Shown piece after piece: positions 29,046 to 42,374 of a stretch of DNA of 64,000 nt (positions are counted from its first letter, which is position 1; the number at the start of each line of letters is the position of its first letter). The DNA comes from Neocallimastix lanati (nom. inval.). Lineage: Eukaryota; Neocallimastigomycota; Neocallimastigomycetes; Neocallimastigales; Neocallimastigaceae. The notes under the pieces are model-generated. The model searched no databases and was not told the origin of the DNA. It saw nothing but the letters and a program-made list of their open reading frames with translations. The position numbers and the translations under genes are program-made. The stretch covers positions 74,501 through 138,500 of the forward strand of contig JACVTC010000130.1 of assembly GCA_016946835.1 (NCBI GenBank), written 5' to 3'.

Positions 29046-29310
29046 TATTTTTTTTTTTTTTTTTACATCCAATAGACCTAAACGAGTAATTTGTTTCATT
29101 AAAAAGTTGTTTAATTAATTTATATTTTCATAAATTAATAAAAAATCTTTTTCAAAATAATTATTAAAATTCTTGATGTAGTTTTTTAATATAAATTTTA
29201 TTGATCATTTTCATTTGGTCATTTTTTCGTTAAATAATAATTATTTATTTTTTAATTAGTAATTCTAATATTTGAATCTCTTAAACACTTCAACCATAAT
29301 TCAACGAATT

Positions 29311-29345
<35 letters not shown>

Positions 29346-29459
29346 GAAAATTCATATTTTTGTGATATGATATTTAAGACATTTATTTAGTAAAGTTCGT
29401 CTTAATTTTTCTTTTTTTTAATTATATATTTCATTATTTAATTATTTATATATGGGAGA

Positions 29460-30076
29460 GGTCCAAAACGCCAATTTTTTTACGTGATATATCAAAATTT
29501 GAGGCTTTTTAAATTAATAGTTATATGATACTATTTTGTTGTATTATTAATAAATTTTAAGAAAAAAATTACAAATTAAGTGAATAATTAAATAAATTAT
29601 AATGGTTAGATAAAAATAAATTTTTTTTTACAAAAAAAAAATAAAATAAAATATTCAAACAATTAAAAGGGTTTATTTTTTGTAAAAAAAAAAAAAAAAT
29701 ATTAATAAAATACTTTAACAATTATATAGATTTATTTTTTTAAAAAATATTAATAAAATATGTAAACAATTATTAATAAAATTAATTATAAATATTAATA
29801 ATAAAATATATAAAAATAAGGTTATAAGGAAAATAATTATTTATCATTTTCCTTATAACATGATTGTCAAAAAAAAATTATATAAAAATATTTTATTTTT
29901 TATTGACCTTTTTAATTTTTATTTATTTATTTATTTATTTACTTATTTATTTATACTTTTATTTCTTTTTTACTTAAAATTATATTAAATTTTATGGCGT
30001 TATAATATAAATTTTAAAAGCCACAAATAAATAGATGGTTTATTAAAATTTCAAAAAAAAATTGGCGTTTTGGACC
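29460..30076. mobile_element. MITE-like element with 23-bp terminal inverted repeats
   Basis: GGTCCAAAACGCCAATTTTT at 29460 is repeated in reverse complement at the other end (AAAAATTGGCGTTTTGGACC, ending at 30076), bounding 617 bp of AT-rich DNA with no coding capacity. The arms are identical over at least 22-23 bases of mixed composition, which is far beyond chance. The next sequence inward (GAGGCTTTTT on the left; AAAAGCCAC on the right) also matches imperfectly. A second perfect 13-bp palindrome (GTTATAAGGAAAA and its complement) sits near the middle at 29821-29859. This architecture fits a miniature inverted-repeat transposable element moved by a DNA transposase encoded elsewhere. A target-site duplication is not clear; a TA duplication is possible if the true ends lie 7-8 bases further out. 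Confidence 0.75.
29821..29859. repeat. 13-bp perfect palindrome inside the MITE-like element
   Basis: GTTATAAGGAAAA at 29821-29833 and TTTTCCTTATAAC at 29847-29859 form a stem with a 13-base loop. Confidence 0.7.
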
Positions 30077-30565
30077 ACATTCTTTATATATTTATATATT
30101 TATTTAAGATTGTATAGAATATTTTAAAATGTATGGCTTTATTTTAAAAATATATAAGCCACATTGCGAAATGCACTACATTCAACTCATAGTTTAATAA
30201 TATCAAATTAATATTATAAAATAGGATAATTTTGTACAAACATATTCACCAATAAACCAATTTATTCATTATAGAATAACAAGGTTTAAAGGGAATGTTA
30301 GATATAAATAGTTTATAAATAGCAACAGTGTTTCAAACCATTTTTTTTTTTTTTTTAATGTGATTGGGTATCTTTCAATACTTTTATGAATGAAATTAAT
30401 TAGTGTGTGCTGTTTACAAGCAAAAATTTTAATAACATAATAGAAGCCATGACTTGGTGAACTTTTTTTTTTTTTTTTTTTTTTAAATATACATTGGTTA
30501 TGTATGAAATAATATAACAAAAAAAAAGTGAATCACATTATATATGTAAAATATTAATATTTATA

Positions 30566-30567
<2 letters not shown>

Positions 30568-30655
<88 letters not shown>

Positions 30656-30656
30656 T
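30568..30656. repeat. AAT trinucleotide array
   Basis: About 30 perfect AAT units. Confidence 0.95.
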
Positions 30657-31000
30657 AAAGACTGTATTTATAATATAATAAATTAATTTAATGCTTTTTT
30701 TTTTTTTTTTTTTTTTTAAATAAATTATTTTTATTTATTTATTTATTTTATATTATTGAATTAATAAAAATTAAATATGTCAAAAAAAAAAAAAATAATA
30801 ATAATAAAAATAAGAAATAAGAAATAAGAATTAAAATAAAAATTAAAAAATAATAAAAAAATTTCTTTAAAACTTCAAAAAATAAAAAATAAAATAAAAT
30901 AATAACATAAAAAAAAAAAAATTTTTTTTTAATATAATTTAATGATATATTTATATATATAAAAGAATATTATAAATAATTATATTTATTGGATACATTG

Positions 31001-31038
<38 letters not shown>

Positions 31039-31114
31039 ATATAGATTTATTTGTATATAAACTACTAATAATTTATTATAATAAATCCATTTCATATTAT
31101 TATATATTAAATAA

Positions 31115-31148
<34 letters not shown>

Positions 31149-31326
31149 AAATAATAATAATATTTAAAAAAAAATAATTTATTATATTATTAAAATATTA
31201 AATTATTACTAAATTAATAAGACTTTTTTTTTTTTTTTTTTTTTTTTTTATTAATTTTTAGTTTTAAAAATGAATATTAATGCCAATGAGGAATTAAAAA
31301 AAAAAAAAAGTTAAAAAATTTTGTAC

Positions 31327-32993
31327 TTATAAACTTATAATATTTTTTTGTGGTTGTGGTTGTGGCTGTGATTGTTCATTATTTATTAATCCATTATTAT
31401 TATTATTATTAGGATCAATATCCATTTGATTTTGATTCATTATGGTGCCATTTAATTCTTGATTAGATATGGCAAGTAATGGTTTATAATCTATATTTGC
31501 AGTTAACATTTGTTTCTTTAAAGCTACTTGTTCAGCATATAGATCTTGCTGCTTCTTTCTTAATTCATTTCTTTCTGCTTCCAATACAATTCCTAATTTA
31601 TCAAATTGACTCATTTTCATTTCCAATTTTTTAACTTGAAGGTCTATTAATTCATTGATAAGATGTCTTATTTCTCTTTCTTCATATGTAGCTAATACTT
31701 TAGCTTTAGCAGCAGCAGCAGCCAAGGCAGCAGCAGCCGCTTTTTGTAAAGCTTGTTTTGATATTATTTCTTGTGTTTTTTGTTCATCCTTTTCTTCAGA
31801 TTTTCCTGGAAGTTTTGTATCAATTACTGGTTGTTGAGGTTGGATGCTATTTACGGTTTCTGTTTTTATTTCATTTGAGGTATTGGTATTATTATTTAGG
31901 GCTGAGATTGAAGCATTAGTAACTTCAGCATTAATTGGAGGTACTGAGGTTGGTGGAATAGTAGTGGTAGTCGTTTTAGTAGTATTTGATCCATCAATAT
32001 TCATGACATCTGCTGATGTAATATTATTTTCACCAATATTTATAGTTGTATCATTATCCTCATTATTCTTACTTTGATCGACTGGATGTTTATCTATAGA
32101 ATTTTTTTCAACTCCATGGTTCTTTTTTTCATTTTCTTTACCTAATTCCTTTAAGGCAGCATTTGCTGCTGCTGAGGCAACACCTGGATTAACAATTGAG
32201 GTTAAGAAAGCAACAATAGACATGACAGGATTTTCAGATTGATTTTGTGGAATATCTTGATATTGAAGACCACCTAAATCCTTTTGACAAATTCCAAGAT
32301 AAGGATCTTCAACTGGTAATTGTAAGAAACGAAGAATACATTGATCTTGTGTCTTTGTTTTAACATGTTCAGCAACTTTACTCCAATCATCATCATACAT
32401 ATCTAATCCTTCTAATAATAATAAAGTTTCTTGATCGGTCCATTCATTTTCCATATCCTTAAGATCTTTTTTATAATTTTCATTAATAATTTTGAAAAAG
32501 TCGCCACTTTGCATTGTTACTGGGTATTTACCTTCATAGAAGCAATTTGAACAAATAACATAATTTCTTACTTTGTGATTGACGTATTGATATTTTGTAA
32601 ATTCCTTTTGACAAGATTGACAATAATTCACTAGGGTACCATTTTGTAATTTGACAGCATTGTTTTCGCCAGATGTAGAATGATATACATTTTTATGAAC
32701 ATCTGAATTTAATTCATACTTAACAGAATTATTTGGAGTATTTTGATTTTGATTATGGTTTTGTTGTGGTTGAGGTAATGGATGTTGATTAACATTATTA
32801 TTGATAGTATTGACATGATTCACTTGTGATTGTGCATTAATATTGAATCTATAATTTCCAGCAAGATGAGGTGTCACATGATTTGGAATGGTATCTGGAT
32901 TAACCTAAAATAAATATACATATATAGTACAAAATTATTTTCGTAATATATTAATAAATATTAAAATATTAATATTAATTTAAAAATTATTAC

Positions 32994-33030
<37 letters not shown>

Positions 33031-33716
33031 TCTATATTTAAAAAAAAAAAAAAAGCTAAAATTAAATACTATATAATTATTGATTAATTACTTGATAATT
33101 AATAAGACCCCATTGTTCTAAGAAAGCGTGTACACGAATAATGGCACAAACATCACCAGTTAAATTTCTTCTACAGGCAGTTACTGTTAAATATTCAGAA
33201 GGATTTAAACGATAGGTGTTTATTATAAAATCACGATATTCTTTATAGATGGAAGGAGTTTTAGATTTATTTCTATTATTAAAGAATTCTGGTAAGGCTT
33301 TCTTTTCAGTTTCATGAATATCTGAGAAAGAAAACCATGCTGCATAACTTGGAATAATAATTTCATAATTTTGCTTAGCAATATGTTCTTTTGCTTTATC
33401 TGAATTTAAAATTTTTTGAATATCTCTAATAGTACCATCATCAATTTCAACATTATCTAAACTATGATCTTTCTCTTCTTTCTTTTTTTCTGTTTCTATT
33501 TCTTTATTGGCATTCTCTTTTTGTTCTTTTTCGTTTTCTTTATTATTTTCTTGTTCTGTTTTATTTTCTTTTGTTTCAGTATTACTTGTTATATTTTCTT
33601 GATTTTCTTTATTAACTTCAGCATTTGTGACATTGGTGTTATGACTTGTATTATTATCATTAGTATTTCCATTATTATTTCCATTAATAGGTTCATTATT
33701 ATTTTTATTAATATTT

Positions 33717-33748
<32 letters not shown>

Positions 33749-34729
33749 TAAACTAGAATTTAAATTATTAGAACTGGTATTATTGTTATTATCATTAATA
33801 AAGGTACTTTCATCTTCAGTACCTTGTGACATATTTAACATTTTATTATTAGAAGATGTATTTGCATTATCATTTTTTACATTAGGTTCCGATCCAATTT
33901 CTTTATTAACTTGAACTGATGGAATTTCTGGTACTGAATTTTGGGATTCATTTTCTTGAGTTCCTATTGCATTATTATATGTAGATGGTACAGAAAAATC
34001 ATTAGTTTTACTCTTTTTTTCTTGAATGTTTTCTGTACCCTCCTCCGGATTGAATTCTCTTTTTAATGGATTAGAAATAAGATAATCTTTTTCATTCATC
34101 CACTCATTAAATTTTACACTATCATTTAACCATTCTTTTGATATAGCATATGGTTTACTTTTAACTGCCACAATCTCTGGATCCTTGTAGGTTTCAAGAT
34201 TTTCAGAAATGTAAGCATCATATGAATCTGGATAATTTATATAGTGTAATTGTACTAAATTGCTTGTTTTTATTACTGTACGACTATCATTCTTATTGAA
34301 ATTTATGTTACTATATATACAATGTGTTGAATTTTCATAATCTGAAACTGTACCTATTATTTTTTTTAAATTAATTTTATATTGAATATCAGATTAAAAA
34401 AATAATATATGAAAAATAGTAAATTATTATTAAAAAAAAATAATAATATATATAAGAAAATAAATAAGTATAAAAAAAAAATACATAAAAAATAATAAAT
34501 GATTATTAAAAAATTAACATATTAATATATCTAATATTATTTTTTTAATTTATCATATCTGTAAAAATAACATATATAATAATAAAAAAAAAAGATTTAA
34601 ATTTTAATTGATGGGAATTTCAACCTTTATTTTATTATATTAGTATTATATTTATTTTTTGTTAAATTAATATATAAGACTTGAAATTAATTTATTTTAT
34701 TAACAAATGTATATAATTTAAATTTAAAA

Positions 34730-34778
<49 letters not shown>

Positions 34779-35520
34779 CATTATATATGATGAATAATTA
34801 GTTTTTTTCTTTCTTTTTAGGAAATTGCATTAATTTCGTAAATGTAAATCTATAATATTAATATAATTTCATCTATTTCCATTCGATATATTTATTACTA
34901 TTATATGTATAAACATATATATAAATTTCCCTTTCTTTTGTTAATTTACTAATAAAATATAATAAAAATAAAAAAGAAATTCTTGAAAGCTAACCTTTAA
35001 CTTTATATATAATTTGTGTTAGTTTTGCTTTTTCGCTTTCTGGGAAATTAGTACTGAAAGAAAATTTCGGAAATGAAATAAAATTATTTTTACTTAAATG
35101 TTCATAAATAGTTGAGATCAATTTTTCAATCAAATTTTTTTTTCTTATTTCATCAGGCTGTTCACTTATTGAACGTATTTGATTTTGATTAATAAATTGG
35201 AGGTAACATTTTAATATATTGTATAATACCCCCTCTTTAGAAATGGTCAAATCCATTAACCATTTTCTTGGTAATTTAAGGGTTGTTGGTGAAGTTCCAT
35301 TAGGACGTACAGTTAATAATTCTTGTTGAGTTTTATCAATATCAATAATCCAATTTGCTACTATAGTTGTCGTAATATCCTGTATGGTATTTGAATTTGC
35401 TTCTACTAAATCCTTTTTTAACAAATCTAAAATTTGAATTAAATTTTTTTGAACATTTTCTTGTTGAAAATATCTAAAATCTAAACTATTAGGTTCCTTC
35501 ATTTTTTTCAATATATTCAT
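31327..35520 (-). CDS. SWI/SNF complex subunit SMARCC/SWI3/RSC8-like (3 exons)
   Basis: This is a core scaffold subunit of SWI/SNF-type nucleosome remodellers, acting in the nucleus as a dimer. Exons on the minus strand are 35520-34995, 34353-33092 and 32904-31327. Both junctions keep frame (KVK|G and INYQ|VNPD), giving 1121 residues. The N-terminal exon ([20 protein letters not shown]) matches the N-terminal region found in animal SMARCC1/2. A long Asn/Glu/Lys-rich low-complexity linker follows. The SWIRM domain is at about 505-615 ([20 protein letters not shown] ... [20 protein letters not shown] ... [12 protein letters not shown]). A ZZ-like zinc finger (CQSCQKEF, then [12 protein letters not shown]) is at about 690-720, and the SANT domain ([21 protein letters not shown]) at about 750-795. 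Near the C-terminus an Ala-rich stretch leads into a coiled coil ([20 protein letters not shown]) used for dimerisation, then a Gln/Pro tail. The N-terminal block makes it closer to animal SMARCC than to yeast Rsc8. The ATG at 35520 is the first in the frame; the next is six codons on. Confidence 0.95.
34733..34776. repeat. poly(T) run in SMARCC-like intron 1
   Basis: An uninterrupted T run of more than 40 bases inside the 641-base intron between exons 1 and 2. Slippage in this run could vary between isolates. Confidence 0.8.
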
Positions 35521-35699
35521 ATATATTATATAAATTTATTAAGATTTTATAAATAACATAAAAAGAATTGAATATTTTCTTGTATTAATGAAATAAAAAA
35601 TAATAAAAAATATTATATATATATATATATGAAAATTTATAATTTTAAATATAAAAAAAAAAAAAAAAACGTTAATTTATGTTAATAAAATATGTAAAA

Positions 35700-35754
<55 letters not shown>

Positions 35755-36604
35755 AAATAAAGATGATTTATTATCAAATTAAATTTTTTATTTGATTTTT
35801 GTATTAAATTAATACATGTGATTAATAATTAAAATGTAATATTAATATAAATCAATGTTATGTTATTTTAATTATTATATAAACATATATTTTTTTTAAA
35901 TAGAAATAATTAAACAAAAATAGTAATTCATATACTAATATTTATTTAAATATTTTTGATAGAATTATTTGATACTTTAGCTAAAGTTTATTATGCATTT
36001 ATTTTAAAATATTTAATATTTTATATATTTATATGAAATAAAAAACGATAAAGATAATAATTTTATTTTTTAAAATTCAATATATATATTAACTTTCAAA
36101 TAGTATTTATTTTAAAATATTTAATATATTTATAAATATATATTTATATGAAATATAAAATGATAATGATAATTTTATTTTTTAATATTCATTATATATA
36201 TTTTCAAATAGTAATAGATAATATATATATATATATTAAAATTGTTTTTTATTTCTTATTTTATTTCATTTATTTATTTATTTTTTTTTTATTTTATTTT
36301 TTTTTTATGAACAACAATTTTGTAGTAAAATTTCCATATATTGTTCAAAAGGAATATAGGAGTCATTAATATCTTTAGTACTCAACAAATTTTTGTTTTT
36401 ATTTTGTATAAATTTCCTTAATGCTGTTTTATATTCAGATTTTGTACTATATTATTTATTATAAATGTATATATAATTAAATAAAAATAAAATAAAACAC
36501 AATTAAATAAAAATAATATTTTTAAGATTAAATAAAAATTTATATATATATATTATATATAATATACTATATATTTCGATTAGGATATAACATATACTAA
36601 TTTA
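35521..36604. other. spacer between SMARCC-like and TPGS1-like genes
   Basis: AT-rich DNA with an AAAT array at 35699-35753 and a near-repeat of an ATTTATTTTAAAATATTTAATAT segment (about 35995 and 36105). No gene is seen. It holds the promoter of the SMARCC-like gene and the 3' flank of the TPGS1-like gene; both are transcribed leftwards. Confidence 0.6.
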
Positions 36605-38011
36605 TTACATTTGTTTTTTAATTTCATTATCAAAAAAGTTCTTTAGTTTTTCTAATAAATTTATGACAATATTCTTTGGGAAAAAATCTTGTATTGAAGG
36701 TTGTGTCCAACTACTATATAAATCAATTGTTGAATCTTTTTTACTATAAAGTAATTTTGATTCCTCAAAGAAATCTAAAATAAACAATCAAATATATATA
36801 TATATATATATATAATAATAATAATTAAAAAGATAAATAAAAAATCAATAATAACAATAATATCAATAATAATAATAATTTTAATAATTATAATAATTAT
36901 AGTAATTATAATAATAATAATAATAATAATAGTAAAATAAGAATAAAAATAACCAAAATAAAAAATATAATTAATAATTGTTGCTAATAATGAATATAAT
37001 AAATCATTTACCATCTAATAATAAACAATTTAAAACACATTCAAAAAATTCATCTAATTGAACAAATTCTTCATAATCTATTTTTTTAACATGAAGAGTT
37101 ACAATATTAATAATTGTTGATGGTACATTTCTTTGTGTTATATATGAATATATAAATATTTTGTTATTGAATGAATTAAAAATAATAATAAATAATAATA
37201 ATATAAATATATATAATTATATATTGATTATATTATTTATACTTTGTTAATTCTTGCAAAAATTCTTCCAGTTTATTCCATACAATTCCAGGTAATTTTT
37301 TTTCATTATCGACTATATTTAATATCAAATATTCAAACATTATATATATATATTACACAGGAATAAATAATTCTTATTAGTATCTTATATTATTATTTTA
37401 TTATATAACTTATTAATATATTAAATATATTTATATAATAAAATATATATATAGAAACCTTTTGTTAACGTAATGTATGCAGATGCAACATGTTCTGTAA
37501 ATGTTGACGGTTGAGTATAATGAGATAATTTTATTTCTCGAAGAGCTTGCTTTAATTTTGAAGAATCATTTTGCATACAAAATTTTATACTACAAATATA
37601 TATTATTAATAATATATTATTTAATGGTACATATTATTTAATAGTAATAAATGATACGATAAAAAAAATGACTTCTTAATTTTGAAATTTATCTAAAAAC
37701 ATTTTATTAAAAAGAAAATATATATAATCATATATATTAAATATATATCTTTATTTACTGTTCATTTAAGAATTTAAAAGGGTTTTCTGGTTTATTTTCT
37801 AATAAAATAGAAATACAATCTTGAAGTAATGAGGTCACTCCTGTTTCATCTTTATTAAAAAAAAATAAAAAAAAAGTAGTAATGATGAATATAATGATAT
37901 ATTAATGATGGTATATTAATATAAATTTAACAACATTTAAATTATCTTTAAAAATAAATATTATTTATTTTCAATACCTAAATAATCATTTATATCATCA
38001 GATTTATTCAT
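36605..38011 (-). CDS. TPGS1: tubulin polyglutamylase complex subunit 1-like protein (about 6 exons)
   Basis: TPGS1 is a non-catalytic subunit of the complex that adds glutamate chains to tubulin at basal bodies and axonemes. Exons on the minus strand are 38011-37978, 37849-37759, 37589-37459, about 37340-37243, 37130-37012 and 36774-36605, together about 214 residues. The assignment rests on the order of conserved segments: an RII-like N-terminal helix pair (DYLDETGVTSLLQDCISILL, then ENKPENPFKFL), the block ALREIKLSHYTQPSTFTEHV with ASAYITL after it, the FEYLILNIVDNEKKLPGIVW segment, and a C-terminal part with DEFFECVLNCLLLDDFFEES. Animal TPGS1 has the same order. It is shorter than animal TPGS1 (about 290 residues). 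All junctions have usable GT..AG sites except the acceptor before exon 4, where no AG lies in frame between an in-frame TAA and FEYL, so that border is unresolved. A flagellum-related gene fits zoospore-forming fungi. Confidence 0.7.
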
Positions 38012-39042
38012 TTTATACAATATATATTCAAAGAAATTTTAATATACAATTAAAAAATAAATTTAATTATCTTTTATTTTTTATTATTTAATATTTTTTT
38101 AATAAATATTATTAAGATATTTAAAAATAATAATAATAATAGTGAATTTTAATTGTTATTATTACTATAATAATTCAAAAACATAAAAGAAAAAATATAT
38201 TAATATAAAATAATTAAAAAAAAATTATTTAATAACTAAAATAACTAATATGTATATATAATAAATAATATTAGTTTGTTGATAATTTAAAATATATATA
38301 TATATTTTTAATTATATATATTATTATGAATTAATATACTTTTTTAAAATTCTAAATTTATTAAATAAAAAATAGAAATTTTTATTAAGCAATGAGTGTC
38401 ATAAAACAAAAAAAAATGAATATTCAAAAGATTTCAGAAGTTTTTTTTCAAAAACTTTGAAACCTTAAAATATAATAATTAATTTATTTATTTAAAGATT
38501 TTAATAACTTTAATTAATTATAATTTTATTTTATTTTTATTATATTATATATATATTTTTTAATTTAATCAATATAATACTATAGTATTATCTTTTAATT
38601 ATTTATTACACACATTGGATTTTTTTTAAAAAATTTATATATAATCTATAATAGATATTTAATATTTTTTATTATGGCACATTTAACCTTATTACATCAA
38701 ACTCATATATAGATTAATCATTATAAATTAATAATTATTACTATTAATCATTATCTCTATTATCACAAAATGTTACATACATATATATATATATTTTTTG
38801 AATAATATTAAAGTATATTTTTGTAGTTTAAGAATTCATTTCTTTTAAATTGTAATATTGATTAATCTCTTTCCATATGTATTTGTTTAAGATTTTATTG
38901 ATGACTTGACTAGCTTTAGTTTTCTTTATCCTTTAATATATATGATTGATTATTTAAATTTAATAAATATGGAAAATTCATATTATATATAATAATTTTG
39001 ATTTAAAGCAAAATGATTAATTTTTCAAAAATTATTAAAATT

Positions 39043-39078
<36 letters not shown>

Positions 39079-39781
39079 CTTTAGTTTTATTACAATTAAA
39101 ATTATCAATCTTAAAATTAATATTATTTAACCTTTTCAATTCCTTTATTATTTTTTTTTTGTTTTTTTATATTCATTTTTAATATTTTATTAAAATTCTT
39201 TTTTAATATTTTTTTTTTATAATTAAAATATAAAATAGGTAAGTTAATTTCTTAGTATCCAATCATATTTTAGAATTTTTAAAACTTTTAATAAAATATA
39301 TTTTTTTATAAAAAAAAATTTTCTCTCTTTAAATATATTAAAGGTTAAAAATCATTTCCTATAAAAAAAAAAGTGTATCTATAATCTGTTGAATTTAAAA
39401 CAAAAAAAAATTTATATACTTTTAATTAGAAGTGGAATTTTGTTATATTTTTATAACCTAGGATACCTATACTTTTTATTAACTTTTTGAATATTGATTT
39501 CAACATTTTTTTATAATTAAAATTTAATATATTTATTAAACTATTGTTTAAAGAATTACATTAAGAAATCCATTTTAATTTTCAAATTTGTTTATATATA
39601 CATAAATTAATACTAAATTCTTTTGTAATTATCAATATTAATATAATATAATTCTTAGAACTTAGAAATATATAATATATATAATACTAAATAACATTTT
39701 TAATATATATATATTATATAATTTTTCAATTTTCATATAAATTAAAAATAAAAATAAAAATAAAAAAAGAAAAAGAGAAAG
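38012..39781. other. divergent spacer between TPGS1-like and RRP45 genes
   Basis: No gene is seen in 1.8 kb of AT-rich DNA. It must carry two divergent promoters. T runs occur at 39043-39074 and 39149-39170. The last 60 bases before the RRP45 start are a purine-rich (AAAAATA)n leader, common before fungal start codons. Confidence 0.6.
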
Positions 39782-39998
39782 ATGAACAGAGAATTAGAAC
39801 CATCAATTAATGAAAAGAACTTTTTATATGAAGCACTCAGACAAGGAAAAAGAATTGATGGAAGAGGAATATATGATGTTCGTAACATTCGTATAACATT
39901 TGGAAATCAATATGGACATGTTCAAGTTCAATTAGGAAAAACAAGGTTAATATATTTTATGATAATAATTATTATAATAAATTATTAAACAATTTTAA

Positions 39999-40038
<40 letters not shown>

Positions 40039-40091
40039 CAAAGGTGTATAAATAAATTTAAAACAACAAAAGAAGCAAATATTCAAAGTTT

Positions 40092-40125
<34 letters not shown>

Positions 40126-40421
40126 AAATTTCAAATTGATAATTCAATGATACATTTCATCAACCAAAAAAATAATATAAAATAATATATTTATAGAATA
40201 TATATATGTATAATTACAAAACATCAAAATATAATCATTTATAATTGTATTTATATGAAATATATTAGAAGTTAAATATATATATTACATGTACTAGAAA
40301 TCTCCATATCAAATTAAAATTATTTTTATTATTAATGAATATATTTATTACTATTAATAAGAATGTCTCAAATGTATATATATATATATTGACTTATTAT
40401 TTTATTATAATACATATATAT

Positions 40422-40461
<40 letters not shown>

Positions 40462-40918
40462 TACAATTTTTATATTATTATTTAAAATTTATAAAATGTC
40501 TATATAAAATTACATTTCAATTTGATTTTAAAAAGAGTTTTCGCCAATGTGTCTTGGGAAGTTGTTAGACCCTACCCAGATCAACCGACCGAAGGATTTT
40601 TAAGATTTAATACAGATATGTCACCAATGGCTTCTCCAGAATTTGAATCAGAAAAGTAATTAAAAAAATATTTAAATATAATATATATATTAAATCTAAT
40701 TTTTAAAGTTATTGTAATTTATTCAAATGTTATATATATAATTTCATTATTTATACTATTATTTTTTAATATTATTTATTCATTTTATTTATTATTATTA
40801 ATAATAATAAATAAATATTATATATATATATATTTATAATATTTTTTTATTATTATAAATCATTAAAACTCTTTAATTCTTGTTATAATAATGGCGATTA
40901 TTAATGCTAATACAACAA

Positions 40919-40965
<47 letters not shown>

Positions 40966-41705
40966 GACTTTCTGAACTTGAAGTAATTGTTAGTCGTTTA
41001 CTTGAAAAAGCTTTAAGAAGAAGTAGAGCTATTGATACCGAAGGTTTATGTATTATCGCTGGTGAAAAAGTTTGGTCTATTCGTGTTGATATAAGAGTTC
41101 TCGATCATGAAGGTAATATTACTGATTGTGCTTGTATTGCCGCTATTGCAGCTTTGTATCATTTCAGAAGACCAGAATATACCATAGAAGATGATGAAGT
41201 TACCATAGTAAGTTTTCACTATTTATAAACACTATTTTATTAAATATATAAATATATATATATATGGAATTAAATATTAATTTATTTATTTATTTATTTA
41301 TTTATTAATAGCTTCCATTAGATCAATGTAATCCAGTACCATTAAGTATTCATCATACCCCAATTTGTATTTCTTTTGCCTTCTTTGATGATGGGTAAAA
41401 ATATAATTATTTTCATTATTTAATTTATCTATCTATCTATTTCACTATCTATTTAATTTTACTTTATTTTATTTTCATTAATAAATTATTAACAAAAATC
41501 AAAAACTTTTTAAATTATTTTTAAAATAATAATAATCTGTTATAATGCTATTATATATACATATAAACAAATAAAAAAAAAAAAAATTATTCATTTGTTA
41601 AAATTCATTCTATAATAATTATAATTAATCAATAATTTTTAATTCTACCAAATAAAATAAAATAAAATAAAAATTAATAACAAAAAAAAAAAAAAAAAAA
41701 AAAAA

Positions 41706-41740
<35 letters not shown>

Positions 41741-42052
41741 ACAAATAAACAAATAAGTGATCTTATGGTAGTTGATCCAAATTTATTAGAGGAACAAGTT
41801 AAAGAAGGAGATATGACCATTACATTAAATTCTCATAAAGAATTATGTATTCTTCATAAAGCTGGTGGTATTCCACTAGAAATTGATCAAATTCTTCGTT
41901 GTACCAAAATAGCATCTGTTAAAGTTGCTGAAATTACTGAATTAATTAATAATGCCTTAAAAGAAGATGAAGAAAAACGTGAAATAGCCACAGGTATTGT
42001 TTCTAAAAAGATAAAAGCTGAAGTTGAAGCAAGTTCCCTTCATCCTCGTTAA
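39782..42052 (+). CDS. RRP45: exosome complex subunit RRP45/EXOSC9 (5 exons)
   Basis: This is an RNase PH-fold subunit of the hexameric ring of the RNA exosome, which processes and degrades RNA in nucleus and cytoplasm; the eukaryotic ring is catalytically inactive. Exons are 39782-39945, 40536-40655, 40967-41207, 41312-41394 and 41758-42052. All junctions keep frame, giving 300 residues, the usual length of the family core. Recognisable segments are NEKNFLYEALRQGKRIDGRG at residues 10-29, FGNQYGHVQVQLGKTRVFAN, VVRPYPDQPTEGFLRFNTDM, the block IAGEKVWSIRVDIRVLDHEG with DCACIAAIAALYHFRRP following, LSIHHTPICISFAFFDDG, and VVDPNLLEEQVKEGDMTITL. There is no long C-terminal extension such as the PM/Scl-75 tail of animals. 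Introns are rich in homopolymers: intron 1 has two A runs and a T run, and intron 2 ends in about 40 A followed by TTTTAG. Confidence 0.95.
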
Positions 42053-42206
42053 ATATACATAAGTCATATATATATATATATCGATGATCATAGATAAAAT
42101 TATTATAATTACATGAAGTATGATAATAATAATATTTTTTTTTTTTTTTTGTTTTTACTTTTTTCCAATTATTATTTTTTTTTTTCCTTTCTTATATATA
42201 TATATA

Positions 42207-42270
<64 letters not shown>

Positions 42271-42306
42271 TTTAATTTAAATTTAAATATAAAATAATAC
42301 CTTAAA

Positions 42307-42374
<68 letters not shown>

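Larger units (their letters stand above)
27300..31326. other. intergenic region with heptamer tract, MITE-like element and motif copy
   Basis: No gene is supported. A GTCGACGC-type motif copy lies at 27836-27890. A heptamer array occupies 28580-29045, and the MITE-like element 29460-30076 is listed separately. Positions 30240-30540 have some ordinary-complexity sequence between two T runs; the minus-strand frame there (83 codons) is mostly Lys from homopolymers and is not convincing. An AAT array spans 30568-30656. Confidence 0.6.

Noticed and set aside
30269-30520. 83-codon minus-strand frame
   Set aside because: It depends on two poly-Lys runs from homopolymers and shows no domain; a relic at best.
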